This document shows positions 40,701 to 52,770 of a stretch of 64,000 bases of DNA, one piece after another. Every line of letters starts with the position of its first letter. The stretch's first letter is position 1. Position numbers and translations under genes: made by a program. The stretch comes from Litomosoides sigmodontis (Eukaryota; Nematoda; Chromadorea; Rhabditida; Onchocercidae). Below the pieces are notes generated by a model. It did no database searches. It had not been told where the DNA came from and saw only the letters and a list, made by a program, of their open reading frames with translations. The stretch spans positions 8,289,823-8,353,822 of the forward strand of contig OY718803.1 of NCBI GenBank assembly GCA_963070105.1. Reading direction: 5' to 3'.

Positions 40701-43700
40701 AAATTAACTATTTTACATTGATTTGTAGAAACTAAATGGTGGAATTAGAAATAAATTTCTGTTGAGAGCTAAACATAAACAAGGTGAAACGAGGAGAGGA
40801 AGATAAAGAGGATTTTTTTATCGCTTTATAATTCAGTACAATTCATACTTGATCCACGTGGATGATGACAACTGCTTACATCAATCTCTTATCCAGCAAT
40901 CAAATAGAACAAACTTACTAAACACGAAAATATGAGAACGAGTCAGCTACCAGCTCTGAGCGAACGAGCAAATTATCAAACATTCTAGCTTAATAATTTG
41001 CATAAAGAAGACAAAGACAGTTCGCCTCAATCTTCATAAATGTCATCACCAAGAAACGAGGATGAGGATGAGAGCATTAATTACTTCATTAAATGCAAAT
41101 TTATGCTTTTGATAACTTTTTTTGATAAATTCAAGTGACATCGCATTTAAAATTTTTCATTGCATGAAAATCAAAAGGTTAACGATCTGAAAGAAAAGTG
41201 GAAAATACGATGTTAATCCTCTTGAAATGATAAAATTTTAACGGAATTTAAAAGACATCACTCATTTCGTTGAACGATCATAAACGAAATTTAATTAATT
41301 GCAATTAATTAACATAACTAATTTTGAGGCAAACAAGAGGTGTATAATAGAATTGCAGCATGGAGAGTTTTACACAAATAAAACCTGAGTGAGATAAAAT
41401 AATTTCCTTTGCCAATTCTAGAATGATAAAAGCAGTTATAAGTGAAAAAGTTAAAGTGTGGATGAAGGATCCTCTAGAACAGTGACTGCGGAATCTTAGT
41501 TTTCCGAATGTGGCAACCACAACTAATGCAAATGATCTGTGCCATGATGCAATATGCGTGACTATGAAATACATTTTAAATTCATAAGGAAAGGATCTTC
41601 TTCCAAATTCAAATTAAATGCAGCTTTTTTCCTAAAAAAAGACGGATCCTTCTTTTTTTTCAATACAATCATTCAATTAAATCCAATTAATGTGTGGAAA
41701 TTTGGATGAAAACAATTTTAAAAAAAAATTTTTGGCACTGTGAAATAAAATATCAACCATTTTTGAAAAATTTTCAAAAATCAGTAAAAATCGGATTTGG
41801 CGATTCTTAAGATTCACTGCGAAATGCTCTTTCTTTCTACAGCAGACAAGTTCACAACAAAAACAACCACTCATTTAATAAATTAAACAGAATGGATAAA
41901 TGTAGGGATCATTAATTACGGAAAAAATTATGCATAACCGCACTGGAATGAAGCTCTTTTACACAATACAACATTTTACGATGAAGTATTTAGTTAAATA
42001 TTAAAATACCACAACAAATGCCTAAATAAATTAGTCCTTTCATCAGCAAAACAGAACACCAAAAATTTGATTGAAACCTATGCAAACAGCTGCAATAACA
42101 ATAATAACGAAATATGAATTTCGAAAAAACTTTGATAAAAGTGCGAAGAACAGAATAGTGTCATCAATACTGGTTACGAATTAAACTAGCAGGAGAATTC
42201 TGATCCATTCTACGGAAAGCTTTCTAGGTCTCACCGCTCATAGCTCAAACAGACTTCCAAGATTCAGAATTTTAAGAGGAATATTACCAATGCTCAGAGT
42301 TATTAAGACATTTTAGAAAAACTACAACCTCGATGCAAATCAGGATGCCTCACACTTATTAAAACTATTCTGAATCTTCACGATAAACAGATAAGGCTTT
42401 CAAATACTTTTAAAAGTATTGATCCGTCTTGTCAAAATAAAAGAAATTGCCAGAGCTCATTGAAATCCAAGGATGCATGCATCATGCTCATTTTTATAAA
42501 TATAACCTTAAGGTTTATAACAGACGATCCAAGCAATGAGTTATCATCCAAGCACTCCTTCTCGTTGCCAATGAGTGAAACAGCTGAATTAAATGTCTCC
42601 ATTGCGCCAATAGATAGTAGACGTTCTCTGTTACGTTCTAAATACCAATAATACCAGTATTTTATCACAATCTTTCTTTATTAAGAATGAAACAAGTTTT
42701 CCTTATTAAAAACATTACAATGGACTTACCATTCTGGAATTACCCAAATAAAGGTGAAATTCAAAACAAGTCAACCAAAAAAGTACAAAAAAATTTACGT
42801 AGCCCTATCAAATTCCTCAACGATGCCACCGTAAAGAAGCAAATTTCCATCACAGCTTTCTCAGATTCAGTAAACCGTTGTTGAAGATATTTGCGAAAAT
42901 TCTTTGTTAATATATCAAAAATGTCATTCGACTCCAATATAGACATTACGAGACGATTTTCTAGAAATTATTCCGTTAAATTAAAGAAATTAGTGCAATA
43001 AAAATGATTAATGATACGATTTGCACCAACATGATAAATTATATTTTCTTAAACTACGACAGTATAATGAAAATATACCCATTACTATAATTAATTTTTT
43101 TTTACTATAATTAATCAAAGAAAACAACCAGTTCTGTTGTCAGTGGTCATTATAACAGTTAAAAGTTGTCATTATAACAGTTAAAATTCTGGAAAAAAGG
43201 AAAATTAACGGTAAAAATAATCATGTGGAAATGCATACTGAATTTGATGATCACGTAAAGTATTTCTGTAAGGCGAGCCACAACTATTGTATCCGTGTCA
43301 GACATAATCGCAGCTAGCAAATTCTTCATAAATTTTTGACTTCTCCCAAATATGCGAGCATTTTGCACTGAATTATACATTTCACATAACTTCCAATTTT
43401 ATGATCGTTTTTCAGCAGTTGAAGGGATCTTTTTTTTTAATTAGATTTATTTGATAGTGCGTATTTCTAAACTGTCATAACATTATGAAGTCGGACATCG
43501 ATCTCATTGCAGCACTTTAGCTTTATCAACTACTAGACTCTCATTAATCTTCGCTGTGTTGGAATTTTTATATAAAAAAATATACGAGCAAAAAAAGAAA
43601 ACGATGTATTAAATTCTTCAGATTATCAATCTCAGTCTTTCAAAAGCAAAATAGAACAAAATCTTGTTAAAAGAAAATTAGTGAAGCAGTTGAAAGATGG

Positions 43701-46028
43701 TGGTGATAGCTTCATCCTTCTGTCTTCAGACTTTTTTAATTTATTGGTTCCACTCCCATCCAGTCGCTGTCTATCTCTTTAACTTCAAATTCTTAGATGT
43801 GGAGTCGAACAGCGAAGCTCCGAATTCTTTTGACGTGAAGCATTTCCGCAATGATTCAGGCATTTAAAAATATGAGAAAAAGCACCTGAACGGATACAGC
43901 AACAGCATAATTTCAGAACCGATATCATCTTCCTGTCTTTAGCAAGCAGCAATAGCTTTTTTTGGAATAGTGCAATCAAACCATCCAAACGAACTTTTAG
44001 ACAAAATTTCTTGTCTGTAAAAAGAGTGAAGTAAATAGTGAACAATATAGCGCGTACCATCGTCTCTCACTTCAATGTTCAAAAAATATCAATCTCAGTA
44101 ATCATTTATTAATTCAGAGACCATTACCTCTAACATATAGCATGATCAGAAGAGAGCAAAGCATATCAATACAGCTATAATGTACTGATTCCGCGATAAA
44201 TGATACAAAACATCTAATAAGCGAATTTGTCCCATCTAAACGAATTATGCGACGTTGGCGTATCAGTGACGCTGAAACTCACCAGAATAAAAGAAATAAT
44301 ATTCCTGCAATAGATGAATAAATTTGCGACTAAACTTAAAACAAAAGCTGGAATAAAATTTACGTCGATACTTTAAAATAATACACAATAATAAAAAATA
44401 AAATTTAAAAATGTTTCAAAACAAGCAATGGAAATTCAAGCGAATGTTCTACAATCGTATTTCGATGCAGTAAATGCATGAAATGAATTGTATTCACAGG
44501 TACCATGCAGAACTGTTAAGCACTTCGTGATATAAAACCGACTCTTCTGAGCATAGCTAAATCAAAAGAAAAAACAAACCAGAAGGTTTACAGTAAGTGA
44601 TAAAACCTAATAGAAGTCGACAAAGGAATGACGTTGTTAATTCACTGCGACATACCTGTAGAGAAATACTTCATAATAGTGGAACTGGAAAACTCAAAAT
44701 ATAAAACTGAAGGCAAATTCCGATTTTTTTTAAAGATTTATTTAAATGATAATCCTGATATTTTGAGATATGAACGGACCCTGGACTAGAACATTTTCGC
44801 ACTGCTTTTTCCTTAATAACTGAACATTATTCATGTTCTAATCGATATTATGTATAGAAAGGAAGAAATTTCCAAATGTTCTAAAATACAAACTAATTGA
44901 AGATATGAAACTCAATTTAACTGCCACTTTCATATGATATATCAATTGTGATTGAAAAATCCGTTGCGATAAGGCATTTTTCTAATCGTGATAAAATGAT
45001 AAACTCATAGATCGATATAATACGAAAAAAAACAATATAAAGTTTCGAAAAAATAAACATAAGTCTTCGCATCTTGAACTCATAAGTAATGGTCAATATA
45101 AAGTTCAAATTTCTTATGCTAACGATAGATCCACTAACTTCAATAGCTTTCAACAGCTGAACCAGGCATTCATCTGGAGACCGATTATTTATGTTCTGGA
45201 GAGCATCAGTAGAGAATTTCATATTTTGATCGGCACTTTTCAACAAGAAACGATAGCTTGAAACATTTTTTTCAGCCTAGAAATGTGATTATTCAACATA
45301 AACTGATGCATTTATCATTGGCTAGTTGATTTCTAAGTTCAAACGGCAACACGATTATATCCGAATAATGATTAAATATAACCCCACGAGCTCTAGCTAA
45401 GCAAAAAATATCCAACTCAATAAAGTAACTTTTTAAGAAAAGACAAACAGGCACTTCGCTAATTAGCAAAAATGTTAGCATAGTTTTTTTTTGACACTAC
45501 GAAATTTGATGGAAAATTAGACAGTAATAAAAACTACCGATTCACTATACAACTTGTTGGAAACTTCAGTTTGCTCATGTAGTTTTGCCTCGCTATCGCC
45601 TTTTAAAACCATTTCAATTAATCGTATTACGGATGTTGATAAAAGGTTCTGACCATTGCAGTCATTACTGAAAGTGCGCGAAATAAAAGTACGAAGAACA
45701 GAATAGTGCCATCAATACTGGTTACGAATTAAACTAGCAGGAGAATTCTGATCCATTCTGCAGAAAACTTTCTAGGTCTTGCCGTTCATAGCTCAAACAG
45801 ACTTTCAAGATTCAGAATTTGAAGAGGAATACTATCAATGCTCAGAATTACTTGGACATTTTAGAAAAACTACAATCTCGATGCGAATCGGGATGTCTCA
45901 CAGTTATTATAACTATTCTTCACCATAAACAGATCTGCGATCGCAAAGGAATACAAATCAATTGTTTTATAACGTATAAGAAAAAAAACAAACTTGGATG
46001 TCGATGTCGGTGAATCTCCTCTAGACAT
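34742..46028 (-). CDS. AGTPBP1: Cytosolic carboxypeptidase 1 (tubulin deglutamylase)
   Basis: M14-family metallocarboxypeptidase that shortens polyglutamate side chains on tubulin; CCPP-1 is the C. elegans counterpart. The model has 24 exons (5' to 3'): 46028-45994, 45667-45538, 45276-45080, 44556-44504, 44271-44128, 44014-43886, 43367-43239, 42960-42799, 42637-42507, 40076-39946, 39812-39721, 39644-39526 (least certain), 39253-38992, 38877-38680, 38472-38315, 38109-38028, 37948-37789, 37591-37450, 37133-37067, 36778-36568, 36113-35899, 35699-35532, 35358-35197, about 34864-34742. The N-terminal half is ARM-like helical repeat (KKFCLKVRLDGLIALF). The CCP N-domain has FQWFFFEVSN and YIAYHFPYTYSMLQ. 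The zinc site is RVHPGE with VDLHGHS; substrate residues lie in NGSHRC and DLNRTW, and the catalytic Glu in YTLESTYCG. All are intact, so activity is predicted. Introns hold a duplicated 250-bp segment. Confidence 0.95.
42136..42393. repeat. CCP1 intronic direct repeat, copy 1
   Basis: About 255 bp matching 45684-45933 in the same orientation with scattered substitutions and one small gap. It lies in the long intron between the CCP1 exons at 42507 and 40076. No stretch of it reads as a conserved exon. Confidence 0.85.
45684..45933. repeat. CCP1 intronic direct repeat, copy 2
   Basis: Second copy, in CCP1 intron 1, ending 16 bp before exon 2. It shares GGTTACGAATTAAACTAGCA and many other blocks with 42136-42393. 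It could be a dispersed element or a local duplication; no terminal inverted repeats were seen. Confidence 0.85.
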
Positions 46029-46650
46029 ATTTTCCGATCTCAGACAAAATCCATCTGTACTATCTAAGATACCTAGCAAAAAAATCGACGATTTAATTAA
46101 CTGTCAATTTTTTGCATCTACTCCTGTTTTACTGAATCAGGTATTATTTAGCAAAACAATAGCCAAATCATAGAGCGGATAAAAACATAAATTATTACAC
46201 AACACAAGATAGAAAAAGTGCAGCATAAAATTTAAAACAGAACACGAAAGTTGCTTCTTCCTCGGTACACACAGTGATATCTATCAACAGTAACTGCAGC
46301 TACCTAGCATCTTCCCACAGAAAATGGTAAAGGCAGTAACCGGGACGGCAACATGAAACCAACCAAGTCTTGATAAAGAACATAATAGAAATATCTCAAA
46401 CCTGCAAGGTTATTGATGACTTATAGACCAAAACGATCAACCATAATTTTAACCATTTATTTCCGACTTCTTCGTATTACTTCTAAGAATTTTCCAAATT
46501 CATGAAGAAAGAAGTGAAAAACGTTCACTGACACATAATCCATTTATTTTCACGTGGGACCGACTATTGATAATTACAGTGAAAGCACAGACAATCTACT
46601 AATTCAATGATATCATCCACTAAGCTATCATAAATGACATCAACACGGTT
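46029..46650. other. Gap between NDUFA9 and CCP1
   Basis: About 620 bp between the NDUFA9 stop and the CCP1 start on the same strand. It probably holds the NDUFA9 3' UTR and CCP1 promoter or trans-splice site. A TTGCTAG acceptor-like site lies at about 46069. No exon seen. Confidence 0.4.
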
Positions 46651-49539
46651 CTATATCGTACTAACAGTGAACGGTTTCGATTCAGTAACGATTTCATCAC
46701 TTGGTTTCACAGTTGCATATAAAGGTGGGGATCGAAGCGGCAATGGATATGGTTCGGTAACCTCAGGCTCATTGTAATGATTCACACAGCTGAAACCATG
46801 AAAAAAGAGTTATCATAGTTCCATTTTTCTATCAGAGATAGATCGGCTTGACCACTAGATTGGGTCAAATATTGGTGATCTGTTTAATATTGAGTGCAAT
46901 AATGACGAGTGTGAAGTTAGGTAAAAGCCTTTGCAGTAGCAAAAATTGAGCAATACAAATATTTTTCCATAAATAAGTCTTTTATAACTTACAAATATGC
47001 GTGTTTTCCACCTGTCAACTCGAATTCAACAAGCCGAGTAACCCCAAGATTCTCTAACGTTGGACATCCAGTAAGTACATCACTCGTACATTCTACCACT
47101 CGAATCCATTCTAAACTAAGTAGCGGCGGGTTTCGAAATAATTTAAAGGGTAACTCAGCAGCTGCTACATATGCTCTGTAATAAACATATATTTATGCCG
47201 CAGATACTTGCTTAAATACTAACAAAACATCAGTTTTATACATATATTAAGAATACCCAATTACTGCACATGGTAGTGACAAATTTTCTGTAAAAGTTTC
47301 AATATACTAATAGCAGCACCATCTAATTTAATCATATTTTCTAAATTATACCACCCAACATGAATATTTCTTTCGATATAATCGAAGCCATCTCTATTCC
47401 ACTGCAAGCACTCTGAATATACGTTTCTACCTAATAATGATAAAATAACTAAAATTAAAAAAGAAGTTAAATACCTGTAAAAGTAATTAAGATTCCGCCG
47501 ACGATAACTTCGGTAAGGGAAGCGAGATGAAAGATGAGCTCGATCGTACATATAGTCAACTAATTCAGAGAGTTTATAGCAATGAGGTCCAACAAATTCA
47601 TACGTCTTGCCGACAGCGTGTGGATCTACGATAGTTTTCTCAACACCTTTTGACACATCCCCTACCTACAAAGGTGTTTTTAGCGAATAATCCTTTCAAT
47701 TAAATGATTAGAATAGAAAGAAAAACAAACAGCAGTAATCTAAAATTTGATTTTAAAAATATAAAATATTATGCGGATCCGTGTAAGATGACAATGCGGT
47801 TATCTACGAAAATATCACGTTCAAATTCTTGTAAAAATACATCGTAACACCCAAGAAATCTGAAATTCATTTCATCTAAGAAAGGTTCGAAATTACCCAA
47901 ATAGGCATTTTGTATGTGTGCTCGCCCTTCTTGTACACGTAAACTACACTCCTTTTAGGGATGCGCGGAAGTGCCAGAAAATAATTAATGAAGGCGTCGT
48001 AGTGCCCTCCATACATAACTGATGGTCTGAAATTTCAGTGATCTGAAAAACTCTCAACCATAAACTGATTTGTTTTCTTCAACTTTTTCTACAAACAAGT
48101 GGATGACACTAAATAAGTACTAGTTTGAATGCATCGAACACTGAAATCTGACTCGGTGCCACAAAAATAATTTTTTGTTGTTTAGTTGCGACCGTTAAGT
48201 TCTTATTATTTTTTATGTTTACTACTACTAAAATTTATTACCCTTTTACTTTGACTGCAAAAATTTATCGTTATACAGAACAAGGCAATAAAAAAAGGTT
48301 CGGCATTTCATGATAGTGTGTTTTAGTTACCATTTTTGCATTGATCTTACAAGTGTAATAAATTTTTATTGAAATAACTCCTTTCATTTGCTGCTGATTC
48401 CTTTAGAACTCCAACAAGGGAGAAATTTCCTAGAAGTGAAGAAATCAATGTTGCATAATGAATATACCGTATGATAGTAGCGCTTGGGAATTCTTCACGG
48501 ACAACTTCCTCACCAAGTCCTTTGGTTAGAAGAAATTGTGATGGTTTATTGAACAGTGTCGGTGGAGTATTTTTAGACGCATTCATTGCCGACATGTGGA
48601 TGAATCTGAAAAAAAGTAAGTAGAATCGAACCTTCTATCTGATAATTTCTATGAGATTTTCTGTCAGCATCTAATACAACCCGATTGTAACTGACTTTTG
48701 AACTCCCATTTCCTTGGCGATTCGAGCAATCCGTTGTGCTCCTTCAACATGAGTAGCTTCAAATGAATAGTTTTTCGTTTCGTATCTTGCACCGATTAAA
48801 TTTACAACTACATTGCTATATCTAATAGCCTGGCGGATACTTTCCCCATCTTTTAGTTGGAATGGTAATAGCAATACTTGGCCAAGTTCTCCATGTACCT
48901 AAACTATCTAAATTAATTTGCTTCCGGAAAATATACATTACGTAGTAATGTACAAACTACATTAGTTCTTGTAGAATTGTTGCACATAACCTAAAATGCT
49001 ACCAGGAAAACGGAAAAAATAAAACAGCAAGGGGCCAATTAAAAAAAACATCTATGATTTCCAAAAAATTTTCCTTCACAGAATAATACAGAAGAAGGAA
49101 CCAACTTTTAGGTGGCGCGTGTAATATGGTTCCTGTCGACTTGGCAAAATAATTTGATGACCTTCTTTGGCAAGTCGATTTATCAATACTCTCCCTAATA
49201 ACCCAGTGCAACCGAACACGGTTACTACATTGCCGGAAAAACTGCATCGACCACCCGTACCCTGCAATACACACAGGAATAAGCTATAATTAATGTTCAC
49301 AAAAGAGAAAAGCTATTACTGTCGAAATTTCCATAAGTATAAAACTTCACAAAAAGGTTACTCTATGCCTAAATTTCAATTTAATAAAAACCTGCCTTCC
49401 TGAATGCTGCAAGTTTACTTGTTGGACTAGGCTTTGGTAAATCGAGCTGTGTTGCAGATGTGCTGCAGTAAAGTGCCTTGCAAAAGATATCTTCAATTCC
49501 CAATACACGCCATCGTCGAATATTGCCAACAGCAAGCAT
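46651..49539 (-). CDS. NDUFA9: NADH dehydrogenase alpha subcomplex subunit 9, mitochondrial
   Basis: The 39-kDa accessory subunit of complex I, an atypical short-chain dehydrogenase fold that binds NADPH near the quinone site. Exons (5' to 3'): 49539-49396, 49261-49106, 48898-48696, 48605-48468, 48026-47897, 47665-47475, 47175-46993, 46789-46651. The start ATG follows an in-frame TAA directly. Residues 1 to about 45 are a presequence-like region. [20 protein letters not shown] carries the nucleotide-binding GxxGxxG. Later motifs are [53 protein letters not shown] and [11 protein letters not shown]. Exon 1 joins GTGGRCS in phase only if its donor is GCAGGT after AGGAAG, a second apparent GC-AG intron; the GT four bases further on breaks the frame. 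Confidence 0.95.
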
Positions 49540-50416
49540 TTATGTCTCAAAAATCTTTTTTCCAATAATATCTATGAACACATACAAAGAAAATCAAACT
49601 GCTCAATTTTGACTATGTCACCATCTTCCTTGTTACGATAAACCGTCATTTTCTTTTGAAAATCTAGAATGTGAATGCATTCTTCGCAAACTGATATGTT
49701 TCTCATACTTAAGTTATAAAACGTGAACCTAAACAAATAATTAAGCGCTAGCCTTCAAGCGCCTTGAACTAAAGCAATGTGACAATTTAAAATATTTAGG
49801 AATAGAATGTTATCTATAATTGTTCAGCAAATCATGCGAGGAACTTTATTTATTATTTATTTGGTATTATTTACTTGCGTTCGGGTAACTACGTGAGCAA
49901 ATAAAGAAACAGTACACGACTGTTTAAAAAATATCAACTCCATTACTGCTTCTAAATAATTCAAAGCTAACACACATGCAATAAATAGATCACATGAGAC
50001 CAAAGACTAACTTTACAATCAAAGAAACATTTTCAGAAATCTGTAAAAACATAATAGCTTACTTTGTCTGGAAAGAACTATCCCACATGGCACAAATCAC
50101 GATAATTCAATGGAATTTTTAAAATTTGAATATATTAAAACTTGGTAATATATTAATATTGAAAAAAATTTGATTCTTATTACCTCGAAGTCAAAAATAC
50201 GCACCCCGGAAATCGACCGTTCAACTCACCGTTTGATGAAACAAGATAACCAGTACTATGCGAAAAACAATTAGTTGAGCAAGGATTTGGCAAAGAGACG
50301 TTGATCACTAGTCAATTTGAAGAAATCTAATTATTCCTATATGTAGTAGTAGTTGTAACACTTCTGCATTTGAAAATAGAACGCTTGAGACATGAACCCG
50401 TTTAGCAGTTGCTTCA
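49540..50416. other. Gap between KGD4 and NDUFA9
   Basis: About 880 bp between two minus-strand mitochondrial genes. It is AT-rich, with no exon recognised. It may be the NDUFA9 promoter or a long intercistronic spacer. Confidence 0.4.
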
Positions 50417-51526
50417 TCAAGTACTACCTAGTCCATACGCACCACCACTCTAAATAAAATATATTTAAATAGTGAAGTTACCATAGCAACAATATATATA
50501 TATATACAAATCCCTACAACTATAGGCATGTAGATGGACAAAGCTACGATAAAAGACAACCGCCCAATAAAATATGTTAAAAATCAAGCAGCTACCACAG
50601 ATTTCTTAAGAAAAATATCTAAAACAGAGTCTGTAAAAGCTCAAAAGCGCAACGTCACAGTAATACTCGTTTTGCTATTCCAGAAAGTCTGCATCGAACA
50701 ACTAGCTTATAAATATAATACTAAACCTTCTATAAAATTGCAAGCTTACGTTGATAGCGTCGCATTCTTCCTCGGATATTTGTTTACGACGAAGAAAAGC
50801 GGGTAACTGCCAATCCTCAATTAATTCCCCTCGTTGCACCTTAGTTTTTACAGCTGATGGTGACTCATTCAATAAAGGAAAGGAACCTTCTGCAGATCAA
50901 AATCTTCATAAGACTTAGTTTTGAATCCATATTTGATAATTCGGCTTAAACTAACACATTTTAGTTTACCTCACCTACTTGAATTAAGTCTACTGCGACT
51001 GAACACGATTAAAGTTTTCTACATTAAAAAAAAAGTATTTAGAAAATACTCTCAGAGCTGGACTAACCAGATGTCGATGAAGATTTCGATTCACATACAA
51101 GCGACGGCAAGATTGATCTGAAAAATAACGACAAAAATGGGAATATCCCTGATTTTACTATTTGTAAAGATGGAATTCTATCGCTTTTTTCGAATACGAG
51201 TAAACACTATACTGAAATATTTACCGATCATAGTGAGGTCGTGGAAGTCGAGCACCAATAAACTTAATCAGTGGCTTATGCACATGACCCTGAAAGCAAT
51301 AAAAAATAGGTGTCAATTTGCAAAATATGTCCCGAATCAAAAGCGCTACCCGACAACTTAACCGAGGGGTATTCCAAAAATTAATAGGCTTTGGAAACAA
51401 ACTTGTGCACAGACAATTTGTATACTACAACATAGTAGTCGACGTATCCCAAAATAACATAATTAGTAGTGATACGCCGATGTTATTTGCTAAAAAACTC
51501 ACAACTAGTGATAAATGCGGATTCAT
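50417..51526 (-). CDS. KGD4: 2-oxoglutarate dehydrogenase complex subunit KGD4 (MRPS36)
   Basis: Small mitochondrial protein, once counted as ribosomal protein S36, that tethers the E3 subunit to the 2-oxoglutarate dehydrogenase core. Exons (5' to 3'): 51526-51503, 51289-51225, 51117-51068, 50889-50750, 50449-50417, all in phase. The model is 103 residues, the same length as the human protein. The N-terminal HKPLIKFIGARLP matches the family's HTPLIRF region. The C-terminal LPAFLRRKQISEEECDAI followed by SGGAYG matches its RRKxxSxEEMxxI...GG end. The start ATG lies about 90 bp downstream of the stop of the next gene on the same strand, so co-transcription as an operon is likely. The initiating exon could extend further upstream. 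Confidence 0.9.
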
Positions 51527-51615
51527 CTTTCGTTTGCAGCAAATACCTTCAGGCACGTCAATTTTACGTTGCACCAACACTGTGCTAGTCGTTCCTACCT
51601 TCTCTGCACAATTTT

Positions 51616-52288
51616 CTAACTCTGTTCGCTGCAAAATATTAAGGAAGCGAATTGAATGAAATGAAAAGTAAATTGTGCAACTTAGAAAATCAGCTGTTAA
51701 AGAATGCTAACATCTAAATAATTTTGAAAAAATAGTGCTACCTTAAAAGATTTCCTGTGGAGTGCCAAACAATATAGCTTAGAAAACCACTGAAAAACCG
51801 AAAGATATCTGAAAATTAAATTAGACTCAATACTGTATATTATATGAAACAGTTGAAATTCGTTTAAATTTTACTTTTTCCACGCTTTTACAGTACTAGA
51901 TAAAGATATGTAATATCTTTATGTAATATGTAATCTCGGTCCTGAGCATTTGGCACATCGTTACCTAATTTCAACAAGGAGAGGCCCAGTTGACCAGCTC
52001 TCGAATGAACTGACAGAACAATTACACCGTTCTGACAAAAAATAAAACAGTGAGCCAAATACACGAGAAAAATTTGCATGCAAGTGTATACGAGACGTTC
52101 ACAGGAAAATTTAAAACACCGAAATGAAATAAAAATTTTAACCGTTTCGCTACAACAATGCTCATTTCGAGAAGCAATTTATAGCAGCAAGTACTGTTCG
52201 CCTCTACAATCTATCTTCATCGCTTTTACGTATTACTCTGAAGTCGTGCGCGTTTTGCAATTTTGTAAAAATGTTCAATACTCAAGAA
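51616..52288 (-). CDS. Unrecognised small gene upstream of KGD4 (3' part)
   Basis: Four exons join in phase: 52288-52237, 52031-51965, 51789-51742 and 51628-51616, ending in TAG. Segments include FLSIEHFYKIAKRARLQ, SSFESWSTGPLLVEI and GFLSYIVWHSTGNLL. The start is not resolved; a 5' exon may lie in the GC-richer DNA at 52440-52600, where an open frame contains PPKRARTAFLPVGKKAGAAG, but its phase does not connect directly. I do not recognise the protein. Its stop is about 90 bp before the KGD4 ATG, the usual spacing of nematode operons. Another frame through 51503-51628 is open and continuous with KGD4, so alternative joining cannot be excluded. Confidence 0.5.
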
Positions 52289-52770
52289 CTGTAATTATCG
52301 GTAATGGGTGAGTCAGTACAAAACTACTGTTATCAGCTGATGACAGGTAATTTTACATCTCAACTTGCAGAATTAATACTAAGATGAACCTATCCTCTAC
52401 GCGAAGGAGTCCTTAAGATGATATGATCATCGGTTAATGTAAACAAAATTCCTTATTGACACCCGCCGCCCCGGCCTTCTTTCCAACTGGCAGGAAAGCA
52501 GTACGAGCACGCTTTGGCGGCCCGTGAAAAGTGTTTGCGAGGATAAGCAGGCAGGTTACGGGGTAGTATGATTTACGCGCCTGACCTGTAATTCTCGGGT
52601 GTATAAAGTGAGTTTCTCTACGTATTTGTTGGTTTGGAATTTGTTTTATCAATAATTTGGGTTACTGAATTTCTACCATCTACCTGCCTCCGTACTTGCT
52701 AGTTGGCCAATGTTTTTGTATTGTAGAAACAACGGTGCGCCATTCTACGTGAGATATAAATTGATGCGTG
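52289..52770. promoter_or_regulatory. GC-richer divergent region
   Basis: Lies between a minus-strand and a plus-strand gene. Positions 52455-52600 are notably GC-rich (CCCGCCGCCCCGGCC) in an AT-rich locus. It may be a bidirectional promoter, or contain the first exon of the minus-strand gene. Confidence 0.35.

Noticed and set aside
41305..41574. Minus-strand ORF in the long CCP1 intron
   Set aside because: No acceptor or donor in phase with neighbouring CCP1 exons, and the flanking exons already join in phase without it.
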